Shown: piece after piece, positions 32,801-43,612 of the stretch
Position numbering within the stretch: position 1 is the first letter of the stretch
Layout: each line of letters starts with the position of its first letter
Source: Echria macrotheca
Taxonomy: Eukaryota > Ascomycota > Sordariomycetes > Sordariales > Schizotheciaceae
NCBI GenBank assembly: GCA_030411725.1
Contig: MU839830.1
Span: 1,736,001-1,800,000, forward strand
DNA length: 64,000 bases
Reading direction: 5' to 3'
The notes under the pieces: model-generated
Databases searched by the model: none
What the model saw: the letters and a program-made list of their open reading frames with translations, nothing else
Told to the model about the DNA's origin: nothing
Made by a program: the position numbers and the translations under genes

Positions 32801-34349
32801 CATGTCGGGAGACTGCTCAACGTCAGCGACGCCATCGGCAATTTTGACATGGTATGTTCGTTCACCCAACTTTCCACTTCGCAGCGGTATATACGACCGG
32901 AGGTCAGGGCATCGTTAGTTCTACACAGTGCGCGTCACCCCGTCATGGAGATCCGGAAGCCGGACTTTGTTGCCAACGACGTCTACTCTGGCAACCAGAA
33001 CGGCCGCTGTATAGTGATCACGGGCAGCAACATGAGTGGCAAGAGCACATACATCAAGTCGGTCGCGCTGATTCAGGTCCTGGCGCAGATGGGATGTTTT
33101 GTTCCCGCCGAATTTGCGGCCATATCCATTTGTGACGCCCTGTACACACGGATGTCGACCGAGGATAAGCCTGAGAGCAACCTCGGGACTTTTGCCGTGG
33201 AGATGCAGGAGATGAACATGATTTTGAGGTAGAAATGCCCTGTTATAAGGGATTCCAAGTTCATATGCTAACCACTTCCATGTTCAGACAGTCGACAAGA
33301 AACAGTCTCGTGATAATCGACGAGCTAGGTCGGGGAACCTCGCCGAAAGAGGGATTCGCCATCGCCCTCGCCATGTGCGAGAAATTCGTCAAGACTGAAG
33401 CCCGCGTCTTCTTCTCAACCCATTTCACCAAAATCGGTGAGCCCCCCTTTTCTCCCCCACCTCGACCTTGCTGACACCATTCCGTCCAGGGCACCTCCTC
33501 AACGCCGCAAGCACAAGCGGCGTAATCAACATCCACCTCGCCGGCGAACGTACCACCTCAGGACACACGCACCAACTCACGCTCCTGCACAAGGTCGCCA
33601 GCGGCCCCGTCGCGTCCGAGGACTACGGTCTCGACCTAGCGCGAAGGTTCCTTCCAACACACGTACTCACCAACGCAACCCGCATCGCCCGGTACATCCG
33701 CTCCCACGACGCCGCGACGCTCAACCCCGACGGCCCTCTGACGCTCTCCCACCGCGTTAATCGACTAAACATGGGCGTGGCGGAGAGTCTAAGGAATGCA
33801 GTCGACTCGGCCATGGAAGATGTCGTGCTGGCGCGGTACGCGGATACCATTCGCGCGAGGTATGCCGCGCAGATGCAGGCCGTGTTAGTCGATGATATCA
33901 CTTCCGGCGATAATACCAATCCACCACCACCCGGACGAGTTGAGAAAGTCAGCTTGAGGAAGCCAAAACTTACGAAACCGAGGGGCTCTGAGCTGCGCGA
34001 GATGAGAAGGCGGTTTCGGGAGGAGGAGAGACGGGTTCTGGGCCGGAAGAAAGAGGAAGAGGAGGAGGAAGGCAGTAGACACTCGAGTCGGACGGAGCCC
34101 TTTCGACGGGGTGATGTGATTCGGGAGAGGCTCGAGAAGCGGGCGAGACTTGAGACCAGGGCGAGGCACAGAGAGAGAAAGGAGAGAAGTATACAGGAAA
34201 GCGAAAGCAATTCCTGGGAGGGATTCGGGGAATCCAACGAGTCACCTAACGGTATCCTTTCCTGGGCGAGCGCCGTTGAGGATTCGGAGGGGGTTGAGAA
34301 TCTGGTGGTAGGAAAGGATCAGGGATCTGGAGGTATGTCGGGGATGTAA
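29810..34349 (+). CDS. MSH4: MutS homologue 4 (meiotic crossover factor) with long N-terminal extension
   Basis: Seven exons: 29810-31489, 31535-31903, 31948-32292, 32341-32440, 32493-33228, 33288-33436, 33490-34349; 1412 aa against about 880 for yeast Msh4. Residues 1-425 are Ser/Arg/Pro-rich and look disordered. The MutS part begins near 430 (GPRDIICAISES) and lacks the mismatch-binding domain I, as in MSH4. The ATPase has Walker A GSNMSGKS at 1009-1016, the ED..E/STF-type block (NLGTFAVEMQEM), Walker B LVIIDELGRG near 1085-1093 and the STHF switch. The M in the P-loop favours MSH4 over MSH5, which usually has NASGKS. The tail after about 1290 is highly charged (Arg/Glu). With MSH5 it clamps Holliday-junction precursors in meiosis. 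Intron 3 (32293-32340) appears to use a GC donor (AAG|GCAAGT). Confidence 0.92.
32293..32340 (+). other. Apparent GC-AG intron in MSH4
   Basis: The donor reads AAG|GCAAGT, the strong consensus typical of GC-AG introns, with a TCTGACC branch site and CATAG acceptor. Without splicing the frame hits a stop at the acceptor TAG. A normal GT lies six bases upstream (GCT|GTCAAG) and is also in phase, but it fits the donor consensus poorly. Confidence 0.6.
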
Positions 34350-34752
34350 TGAATTCTGAAGGAGGAGACAGAGGGATCGAGGGACTGCTGGATCAGTTAC
34401 CCATTGGAACATTGGAATTCTGGCAGGCGCATGTGACTGAATGGGAAGACGGTGTAGCTCCAGCCGTACCTAGTAGATTGTCTTTGTAAGGAGCATCAAG
34501 AACAACCAAGCCCTATGGTGGATTTAGGTGACCGAAAGAGATAAACGACGAGGAACCTAAGGCTATTATTTATCACCGGGTTTCCGAGACATTAATCAGG
34601 GAAGAGGGTAAACAAAACACTGCAGCCCATCCCAACTCTGACACTGAAACACCAACAAACATTACGGTTCTTGTCATTCTCCCCTTTCCTACACAAACAC
34701 GCCCCGTATTACGGATATATATATGCCGACGTAAACGCTACGCACCAGAACC
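34350..34752. other. Convergent 3' region of MSH4 and CSC1-like gene
   Basis: About 400 bp between two facing stop codons. No gene. It should hold both polyadenylation regions; AT-richer stretches are at about 34550-34630 and 34700-34730. Confidence 0.55.
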
Positions 34753-37465
34753 TCACCCCTCCCTCCAGATGTGGGTATCTCCCAAGCTAACAGAGCTAGA
34801 CGAGTTGCTACTCGCGCTCGCCCCCCTCGCCGGCCTATTATTCCCCGGAGCCTCGGGGGCCGACACGTCCGGCTGCTGAACCTCGTACTCCGCCCCCCTA
34901 TTATTTCCCCGTCCATCATACTCCAACCCGTCGCCAGTCTCCAAGCTGCTGGGCAAGGGCGGTGGTGGTTCCTTGTATATCCACGGCTGTACCAGTCTGT
35001 GTGTGTCCTTATTAGCTGTCATGTTACGACCAACAAGAAGAGATCAAAACTTACGGAACAACCAGGCTCGGATTCACAAACCGCAACCCCCTCTCCCGAT
35101 CCTCGTCGACCGTGCTCCCTCGTCTAAAGAGCTCCCTCTGCCCCTCCCCGCCTTCCAAGGGGGGCTCGTCATCATCCAAAACAGCGTCTGCACCGGGATC
35201 CTCTCCCCGCTTGATACTCTGCAGGGAAATGAACCGCGTCAGAGGCTCAAACCGCCGCTTAAAGTAGTAGCTGTACCACAGCGTCGCTATCGGCAGCGGG
35301 GTGACGAGGAGGGCCACCGTGTATACCGAGCGCAGCGCCAGGTAGCCCGACATGGTGAGCTGGAACACGACCAGGCCCAACATGATGCGGTAGCAAATCA
35401 TGCGCCAGGCACCGCCAGTAGCGTGTTGCGGCTGATCCATGGCGTAGAGCAACTGATACTTGTGCGTGTAGTAGCCCAGAGTAAAGTACACCACGCCGAG
35501 ACCCAGGATCAAGAAGCCGTTCGGAAGGGCGCTATAGATCAGACACAGGATAAAGATCATGAGAGCCGTGGGGAGGTAGAATCCGTAGTAAAACATCGGG
35601 GGCTGGATCATTTCGGCAAAGTCCCGCGGTGTTTTGGCTCCCAGGCGGTAGATGGGGTACAGCGTTATGCTGCCAAACTCGAGGAGCCGGAAAGGGAAGA
35701 GACCCAGACCTTGCAGCATGATGAAGTTGATGTAAAAGACGATAAGATTTTCGATCTTGCCGGCAAGGGTGTACGCAAGGTAGGTCGTATCCTTGAGGCT
35801 ATGGCGCAGGACTTCCCATGTCGGGGCAACCGCCCCAAAAATGGTGAAGATGAGGAAGATGTTGAAGAAGGTGAAGAAAAAGTTCTTGCTGATCACAGAC
35901 AGTGCAATGTCGCCCTGGGAGAGCATGCCCTGGTGGTAACTCAGATAGTCGTAGAGATAGGGCACGGCGATGTTGAGGAGCGAGACGACGGCGGTGGGCA
36001 AGCCGGTCTGGACCAGCGATCTGAGAAGCTCGTGTTCCCTCAGCGACTGAGCGAACGTCGGGAACACGGCTTCAATAGTGCATATGCTCATGACCGACGC
36101 AAGAAAAGCAACGGGAATCGTCCAGAGAACGGTAAGCAAGCAAACAAAGGCTGTAACGCTCCACGAGCGTACACGCCGTCCAAGGCGTGGAGCGTAGGTA
36201 TTCCTCCAGACAATGTCGGAAGGAGACGGGGCGGGTTTCGTGAGTAGTTGCCCGGGACGTGGTCCAATAACCGCCTGTATTGCCATCTGGCAGGCCGCGA
36301 TCGAGTCCATCGTCACAAACGCATTGTCGGCGGCCTTGTACTTCTTCTTCCGCGCGGCAAGGATCTTGTCGTCCAACTGCCTCAACTTTTCGGTGTAGTA
36401 GTCGATAGCGTCCGTCTTGCGGCTCTGAAGGCGAAGGAAGCCGTACCAGAACCTGGTCTGGGGTCGTGGTCGATCGATCCACGGGTTATGGGACGGGTTT
36501 CGCAGGAGCTGATCGCTCTCGCCGGCCTCCTCGTCCGTCGGCTCCCGGACACCACTATTAGCCTCGCTCGGTCCACCGCCATTGCTTCCGGTCGGGTTTT
36601 GCGGTCCCCCAGCAGGGTGCATGGGTTTCTGGTTCAGATAAACACTCCACGACTCCTCCAGCTTGGCAAGGACCTTCTGCCTCTCCTCTATCAAGTCATC
36701 GAGTTCCTTCCACACGCGGCATACCGAGACCGATTCAACCCTTCCAATCTCGAGTCGCTCCACCAAGTCCTTGATCGCATCTTCGTTCCGTAGCTCCTTA
36801 GGGATACCCGTCATGCGAAAAGTGCGATCCGTCAGCGTGGACTGCGTCCCGAGATAATCCTGGCGCACGCGAATCACCCTGAAGGTTTCTTTGTTCATAA
36901 TGTAAATGGTAAGACCAGTGAAGAAGTAGGTGAAAATCATGTAGGACCACAGATAGCCTAGGTTAGGATCGTAGCTCTTGTCAGGGTCTTCATCGTCGGA
37001 GTGATCGGGGGGCGGGTCCGTCACATAGCGGCGATTGATGGGCCAGAGGACGACGGCTGCGAAAACGAACATGATGGTAAATAGCTTCATGGCCATCTTG
37101 AAGAAGTTAAGGAAGACGAAGGCATCGAGGCCGGCCGAAGCGAGGATCTGCTGCTCCGTGACCTTGTAAAGGGCTGGTATCCATCCAAAGAAGGTGTCGG
37201 GTAACGCAGGCAAGCCGATCGAGGGATCGAGGCGCCGCTTGCGGGCGGCGTAGAGAGACTTCCATCGTGGTCGAATAATCTGGAGAAAGCTGTCAGCATG
37301 GAGGAGACTTCAAGACCAGAGGACGGGACGCACGCAAAAGGTAAGGAAGGCAGACAGGCCGAGGGTCAGCGAGATGGCGAGCTGGAGCGTTGTGTCGGTG
37401 GCGCCCGGTTTGACATACTGGTCGCCCTTGCACTTGTCTTCGTCGCCATCCCCGAATAGATTCAT
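34753..37465 (-). CDS. CSC1/OSCA-like calcium-permeable stress-gated cation channel (DUF221/RSN1_7TM family)
   Basis: Three exons: 37465-37334, 37279-35055, 34996-34753; 866 aa. The start MNLFGDGDEDKCKGDQY precedes a first helix (LQLAISLTLGLSAFLTF). The usual domain order follows: an N-terminal TM block with GWIPALYKVTEQQILASAGLDA; a long cytosolic loop starting at a typical TFRMTGIPKELR motif; then seven or more helices with GPRPGQL...APSPSDIVWRN before them and LPTALMIFILCLIYS, FLILGLGVVYFTLGYY. This architecture defines the fungal CSC1/Phm7 family of mechanically or osmotically gated channels in plasma or inner membranes. The cytosolic loop contains a Gly/Pro/Asn-rich insert (about residues 265-300). 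The acidic, Ser-rich C-terminal tail is on its own exon. It shares a divergent promoter region with the dynamin-like gene. Confidence 0.93.
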
Positions 37466-38297
37466 TGTCGGCCTAATGCAGCTTCGTTCGAGAAGCGCTG
37501 CCGGGAAGCTGTCGAGATCAATCACTTGTTGACGGCTTGAACGGCAGACAGCGGGACAGCAAACAGTGGGGCATAGCTCCGCGCCAGGACCAGCTGCGTG
37601 GTGACGCACTGGTCTCCACCCGGCACCTGACTGACTGTCTGCTTGGCTTGGCTCGACGTTTCAAAGATGCACAGCCACATGTGGCGTTCGCCTCTTGGTC
37701 TGAAAACCGCTGCAAAGCACCGAGGCACACCCCACCTCGGCGCATCACATTCGACTGGTTGACGGGCTCTTGACCATAGCCTCTCTCAACGAGCTGATCG
37801 GAGGCATCCAAAGCCTTGAGCGTCTGCAAATCTAGACGCATCTATGGCTGCCAAGATGCAATTCGGTGCACCTTTTTTCCCGCGGGTTCCCCGCTTGCCA
37901 CCCTCTCGATCGCTGGGTATGGCCAGTCGCCAGCGAACGGCGGAGCATTTGACGCGTCGCCTCTTTGTCGTCGCCTTCGTCATCGGTGGCCGACACCAGG
38001 AGGCATCCAGGACACAAGGCTCTCCGAGTACAACTGCCACCCCGCAGACATACGCAACCTGAGTGGATGCATGTGTCGTCCCATGCAGCTCAATAGTCCG
38101 CCACGCGGCTTTCGTCCGCAGACCTGGGCGATGTCGCCCGACTGTGCATTGTGCGGTCGTACGCAGCCTTGTCGTGAAAGCAGCCAGTTTATAATGGCCC
38201 CTCCCCACGTTGCAGAGCCCTTCTCCTGTCCTTTCTTTCCTCTCTTCTCTTAGCTCTACTGTCGACATCTCAAGCGAGGCTGTCGCGTGCTCTTGCA
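37466..38297. promoter_or_regulatory. Divergent promoter region (CSC1-like / dynamin-like)
   Basis: 832 bp between two ATGs pointing away from each other. On the dynamin side a pyrimidine-rich tract (about 38217-38255) lies 40-80 bp before the ATG, a common fungal start-site element, and a TATA-like TTTATAATG lies at about 38188. Frames within the region (37518-38298, -) are not supported. Confidence 0.55.
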
Positions 38298-40853
38298 ATG
38301 GTTACCAAAGCCCTCGACTCGGCCCTGGATGCCCAGGAGCTGGCTGGCGATCAGCGCGCCCTCCTCGACTTGATTGAGAAGCTCCAGTTCGCACAGCTTG
38401 ACAATGTCAAGCTCCCTCAGATCGTTGTCGTTGGCGACCAGTCGGCTGGAAAAAGCTCAGTCCTCGAAGCCATCACCGGCACCCCTTTCCCTCGCGACGC
38501 TGGCGCTTGCACCCGATTCGCCACCGAGATCAGGCTGCGGAGAGCTGCCCAGTCGAGCATCAATGTCTCCATCATCCCCGACAAGAACCGCAGCTTCAAG
38601 GACCAGGAGCGGATGCGCGAGTTCGGCGGACAAGTCGATGCCAGTACCCCTTTCGAGACGCTGATGCGGGCCGCTGTCGACCTCATCGCCCCCAAAAACA
38701 TCCCCGGCCGATTTGCTGCTCGGGATATTCTGGTGGTCGAGAAGCGTGGCCCCGATATGCCTCTTCTGACGCTCGTCGACCTTCCCGGCCTTGTTCGCAA
38801 CGCCAATAACGACCAGTCCATCGAAGACATCAGGACCATCGAATCTCTCTCGGATCGGTACATGAAGAGCTCCCGTACCATCATCTTGGCCGTCGTGGGC
38901 GGAAACTCGGACTATGTCCAGGCCCCGATTCTCACCAAGGCACGCCATTTCGACCCAACCGGCGCGAGGACCATCGGCGTGCTCACGAAACCCGACCTCA
39001 CCGAGTCGATCGGCCTCGAAGACAAGTTCCTCGAGCTCGTCAAGAACAAGGACAGGAGAAACGAGTTCCGGCTCGGCTGGTTCGTGCTGCTCAATCCCGG
39101 TCCCCGGGAGCAGGGTCAGCCGTGGCCAAGCGCGGAGGAGCGTCGCCAAGCCGAGCTGAACTTCTTCGGCAGGGGCAAATGGAGCACGCTGCCCGACTCG
39201 GTTTGCGGAGCAAGTGCCTTGATGCGGCAGCTCAGTATCCAGCTGCAAGGACACATCGGGAGGCACGTTGGCGTTCTGCGCAAGCAGATCCAGAAAGCTC
39301 TCGACGACTGCGAGGCCGAGCTAAAGTCTCTCGGCGTCGGGAGGGATACCCCCGAGGAGATGCGCATTGATCTCGTCGAGCTCTTTTCTTCGTCCAAGGA
39401 GCTGGTCATCCCCGCTGTATACGGCTTCTACAAGAACCCTCCCAAGAAGAACTTCTTCCGCGTGACCGCCGATCCCAAGGGAACCCCGGCCCAGAACTTG
39501 CGCGCCCGGGCTGCTGAGGAGAATGACCGGTTCTCGCTCAAGGTCCGGGCCCACGGACGCAAGTTCAACCTCTCTGGACCTCCTCAGTCGGGTGACCCGG
39601 CCAATCAACGCTCCATGAAGCAGGATTTCATCCGCCAGGAAGTCGAGGCCTTGCTGCGACAGATCCGCGGTTCTGAGTTCCCCATGGACCCAAAACCGAG
39701 AGCGGTCTACATGCTCTTCCAGCAGTATTCCGAGTACTGGCCCAAGATGGCCCAGGAACACAAGGACAATCTTGGCGTTGTATGCAATGAGTTCCTGAGC
39801 GAGCTGATTGACTACGCCTGGCCCAAGCGGATGCGCGAGCCCATCCGGAGGCATTTCTTGGAACCACACATGAAGAAGTTGATGGAGAAGGCGCAGAACG
39901 AGCTTGACCTGCTGACCCAGGATATGCACCTCGAGGTGCAGCCGTACGACCCCGAGTATGAGGACCGGCTGCGCAACTGGCAGACCGAGGTGTCCAAGGA
40001 CGGCGCCCGCTTTTCTGAGGCCGAGGAGGTGCTCGAGAAGATGCTCATCTACTACGAGCTGTCGGCCAAGTCCTTTATTCGAAACGTCATCACGCAGGTC
40101 GTCGAGCGACATCTGTTGCAAGGCATGTACAGCATCTTCAACTCAGTCGAGGTGCTGAGCATGACCAACGAGGTGATCGAGGCCATCGCGGCGGAGAACA
40201 GGGAGACGCGGGATAGGCGGCAGACGCTCAAGGTGCAGAAGAAGGCGATCGAGGAGGCCAAGGACATTTGCGCCAGCCTCGCGATGCGCAAGGAGTTGAG
40301 AACGTATGCCGAACGTGGGCCCGAGACGGACGAGAGCTCTGATGAAGAAGATGGCGGGGCAGCAAAGTCAATGCGGCACCCGCCACCCCGACGTTCACGC
40401 CGATCCTTGCGGCCGGAAGCAACTCAGGGTCCGCCCCGGGCGTCTGAGACCACCACCGGGAAAGACAGTACTGCGTACCCGACGCCGTCGAAGCCCACCG
40501 TTGAGGGAAACTTTGAAGCCACGTCACGTTTAGACAGGCCGATGAGCACCACGGAGCCCGCGGATGACATCTACGGCTACTCTCCTACTCGCTCTGCCCC
40601 GAATCAAGCGCCGCCGCCGCCGCCGCCTCGGCCGGAGAAGGTTCGACCTCAGGACGCAGCGGCGTATCCGCCGACACAGTCGCCAACGTTGACACAGCGC
40701 TCGTCTACTAGGACGGGGCCGAGCACCGAGTATCACTACTCCGGGTATTCGAACGGGAATCAGTATATCCCCGGCGAACCGCGGATGTCACTTGATCCGG
40801 CCGAGTTTGCGGGGAGGCAGTCTACGCAGCGGAAGGTTTCGGGGCGGGCTTGA
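38298..40853 (+). CDS. Dynamin-family GTPase with Pro-rich tail (Mx/Vps1-like)
   Basis: Single exon, 851 aa. GTPase motifs: G1 GDQSAGKS at 46-53, G2 threonine at T72 of the ACTRFATEI segment, G3 DLPG at 161-164, G4 TKPD at 230-233. A middle/stalk region follows (about 300-580) and then a GTPase-effector-like helical part (about 585-685, NVITQVVERHLLQGMYSIFNSV). There is no PH domain. The last 170 residues are disordered, with an acidic patch (TDESSDEEDGG) and a proline run (QAPPPPPPRPEKVRP) resembling SH3-binding tails. Such proteins build GTP-driven collars around membranes. This long-tailed class is a fungal-specific group close to interferon-induced Mx proteins and is distinct from Vps1 or Dnm1; its cell role is unknown. 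Cytosolic and membrane-associated. Confidence 0.93.
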   Translation: MVTKALDSALDAQELAGDQRALLDLIEKLQFAQLDNVKLPQIVVVGDQSAGKSSVLEAITGTPFPRDAGACTRFATEIRLRRAAQSSINVSIIPDKNRSFKDQERMREFGGQVDASTPFETLMRAAVDLIAPKNIPGRFAARDILVVEKRGPDMPLLTLVDLPGLVRNANNDQSIEDIRTIESLSDRYMKSSRTIILAVVGGNSDYVQAPILTKARHFDPTGARTIGVLTKPDLTESIGLEDKFLELVKNKDRRNEFRLGWFVLLNPGPREQGQPWPSAEERRQAELNFFGRGKWSTLPDSVCGASALMRQLSIQLQGHIGRHVGVLRKQIQKALDDCEAELKSLGVGRDTPEEMRIDLVELFSSSKELVIPAVYGFYKNPPKKNFFRVTADPKGTPAQNLRARAAEENDRFSLKVRAHGRKFNLSGPPQSGDPANQRSMKQDFIRQEVEALLRQIRGSEFPMDPKPRAVYMLFQQYSEYWPKMAQEHKDNLGVVCNEFLSELIDYAWPKRMREPIRRHFLEPHMKKLMEKAQNELDLLTQDMHLEVQPYDPEYEDRLRNWQTEVSKDGARFSEAEEVLEKMLIYYELSAKSFIRNVITQVVERHLLQGMYSIFNSVEVLSMTNEVIEAIAAENRETRDRRQTLKVQKKAIEEAKDICASLAMRKELRTYAERGPETDESSDEEDGGAAKSMRHPPPRRSRRSLRPEATQGPPRASETTTGKDSTAYPTPSKPTVEGNFEATSRLDRPMSTTEPADDIYGYSPTRSAPNQAPPPPPPRPEKVRPQDAAAYPPTQSPTLTQRSSTRTGPSTEYHYSGYSNGNQYIPGEPRMSLDPAEFAGRQSTQRKVSGRA

Positions 40854-41851
40854 GGGCTTTTTGCAGGGGTAAAAGAAGGAAGATTGGGCAAGGGTGTTGG
40901 ATATACCTGGGTTTTCTAGCGACGATGATATCATGATAAGATTTAACTTTATGTTCTGACTTTTAGGTAGCAAATCTACTCAGTCTCCTCCCAGTGCTTG
41001 ATGCACATTTGTTGTCGTCCCAGGAGAGACAGCCATGATCATACCGTAGCACCGCTGGCCAGTTACCTTTTTGCATTTTGTTTGTTTCATCCAGTTCGCG
41101 GTCTAGCACGAGATTCCCAGCGCGAGAAGAAACGCGTCAGATGCCAATTACCCCAGGTGTTCCTTCGGTCTGGGTCTCTGTACCTGTCCGATCTGTCAAC
41201 GGTTACGGGCCGGCCACCCGCGACTCCCTCGCGCGCGCCTCACGGGTGATACAGGCTTCCGTCAGCTATTTACGCTCCCCTGGTCCCAAGGAGACAGAAG
41301 TTGCTGCAAATTCATCACTCGATCCAAACACGGGATCCAGTCTATTCGATGGCGGATACCGAGGTGCGTTTGACAGCGGTGTTATTGTCACAATAGCGCT
41401 ACACAATGGCACCACCACTTTGCCAGTCTAACAATACCGTCTAATAATAGCCGTATATAACAAAGCGACTTCGGACCCTGGGATGAATGAATGAACCACA
41501 GCTGTTGTTTATTGCGAAGTGGTTTTTGCGTTCATTGTTGTATATCTATCACGGTTCTGGCCAAGCCCATTCCAAGGAATCCACTTCACCAGATCACGAG
41601 GACTGGTTCCCTAAGTATCCCGTCTACCACGTCTCTCTGGTGCCTTTAAATCTTAGTTCTTTACATCGTTGACAACTTCAGGACCGCTCCATACGTTGAC
41701 TGCCACGTTTTCGTTGATCGAATATCGCTGCTGTCTTTCCCTCTCACTTCCTTTTCTCGAGGCAACCTCCTTTTCTCACGACAGCGCCATTCCCACCCTG
41801 AAAGTAACGAACGACAGGACAGGCTGAACCCATACCTCTCTTCTCGTCAAA
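40854..41851. other. Spacer before the subtilase gene
   Basis: About 1 kb without a supported gene. The final 150 bp are pyrimidine-rich (TTTCCCTCTCACTTCC and similar) and probably belong to the promoter and 5' UTR of the protease gene. The frame 41078-41431 (+) has no family features. Confidence 0.5.
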
Positions 41852-43393
41852 ATGGTTTTCCAACCACTTCTCCTCCTCACCCTAGCGGCAGCCATCCTTC
41901 TCTCTCCCCTCCAAGCCTCGGCCGAGCCCACCTCTCACAGCTTACTCCCAAAACCACCCATCAAGCCCATCCGTTTCGGCCCGTCCACGCCGATCCCCGA
42001 CCACTACATCGTGCAATACCACGCCCACGTCTCCCAGCCCGACAGACACCGCCACGAGAAGGCCACCCACTTCTCCGCGACAGAGGTCAGCAGGACCTCC
42101 ACCAGCCGGGGAAAGAAAAGATACGCCGGCGTCAAGAGACGGTTCTCCATCGGCGAGTTCGGCGGATACCACGCGGAGCTGGGCCAGGAGCAAGTCGACC
42201 GGCTGCGGAAATCGCCTCTCGTAAGTTATCCCACCTCCCTCCCTGTCTTTCTTCTTCCTTGGGAAACGAATACCAACAGCACAGGTCAAATCCATCCACC
42301 CCGACACCCGCATCACGCTCGCCTCACCCGCCTTCTTCCAACGGGACACGCAACTCCCTCCCGGCCCACCACCACCATCACCACCACCGTCCCAGCAAGA
42401 AGACCAGTTATCAACAATCCGCACCGCCTCCGCGCCCAACTGGGGCCAAGCCCGCATCTCGCACCGCTCCCTCTCGTCCTCCGATGCACAGTACATCTAC
42501 CAAGACCCGGCCCCGACGACAGTCTACATAGTCGACTCGGGCATCGACACGTCCCACTGGCAATTCACCTCCCCCTTTTCGTCCCCGGACAACAAATCCC
42601 GCGCCACCTTCGGCGCCAGCTTCGTCCCCGACGACAACGCCACCACGACCGACAGCTTAGGTCATGGCACGCACGTAGCAGGCATCATAGCCGGGCGCAC
42701 ACTAGGGATAAACCCGCGCGCCCACGTCGTATCGGTCAAAGTATTCGGCGCAGACGCAAGCGGGAGCTGGTCAGCCGTTGTACGTCCCCCCCTTTTTTCG
42801 TTCCCACCCCCCACCCATACTAACAATACCATGTGTGTACACAGCTCGCAGCCCTAGAATACATAACCAACACAACCTCCCAGTCCCGCACAGCCACGCG
42901 GAGCATAATAAACCTCTCCCTAGGCGCAGACCACAGCCAGCCGATAAACGACGCCGTCGCCGCCGCCATCTCCTCCTTCAACATAACCATAATAGCAGCA
43001 GCAGGCAACGACGCCCGCAACGTGTCCCAGGTAACCCCCGCCAGCGCAGAGGGCGTGATAGCCGTGGGCGCCATCGACGCCACCGACACGCGCTGCGCGT
43101 TTAGCAACTTCGGCGAGGGGATCAGCGTCTTCGCGCCCGGCGCGGGCATCTTGTCGTCTGTACCCGGAGGAGGGGACGGGAATAATAACGCGACAAGGGA
43201 GATGTCGGGCACGAGCATGGCGGCGCCGCATGTCGCTGGGCTGGCGGCGTATTTTATCGATGTGTATGGGGAGCATACGCCGGCGCAGATGAGGGCGAGG
43301 ATTGAGGGGGTTGCTACGACGGGACGGGTGAGGGATGCTGGGGTGGGGAGTCCGGATCGGATTGCGTTTAATGGGAATCGGGCTGAGTCTTGA
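41852..43393 (+). CDS. Secreted subtilisin-like serine protease (S8, proteinase K-type)
   Basis: Three exons: 41852-42220, 42285-42779, 42845-43393; 470 aa. A signal peptide is clear (MVFQPLLLLTLAAAILLSPLQASAE). It is followed by an inhibitor-type prodomain (IPDHYIVQYH... to the first intron). The catalytic triad is in place: Asp in YIVDSGIDTSHW, His in GHGTHVAGIIAG, Ser in GTSMAAPHVAG. The oxyanion Asn is in AAAGNDARN. An unusual Pro-rich linker (PPGPPPPSPPPSQQ) lies between prodomain and mature enzyme. The protein ends soon after the catalytic serine region with no extra domain or GPI signal. It should be an extracellular broad-specificity protease for nutrition or host contact. It converges with the dehydrogenase gene, with 219 bp between stops. 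Confidence 0.94.
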
Positions 43394-43612
43394 GTTTTGT
43401 TTTCTGTTGGTTTGCAGGGAGAAGGGGGTGCTCGGGAGAAGAAGCCAGGCTGGACTTGGCATTCAGGGGCTCTCCACCACAATGTAAACAACCAACTTCA
43501 CAGAGCCATGTCAAAACTCTATTTCTGGCTCATCTCATCTCAGTCATATCCTTCATTGCATCATCTGTGCATGGAACCTTCATAATACCGCTATACGCCC
43601 TTTCCCAAAGTC

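Noticed and set aside
33623..34237. Minus-strand frame of 204 codons antisense to MSH4
   Set aside because: A mirror of the charged Arg/Glu codons in the last MSH4 exon.
29810..34349. Assigning the MutS gene to MSH5 or a mismatch-repair MSH
   Set aside because: The P-loop reads SNMSGKS, not NASGKS, and no N-terminal mismatch-binding domain with its Phe-x-Glu motif is present.
37518..38298. Minus-strand frames between the CSC1-like and dynamin-like genes
   Set aside because: They lie in a divergent promoter region, overlap plus-strand frames of the same length and show no family features.
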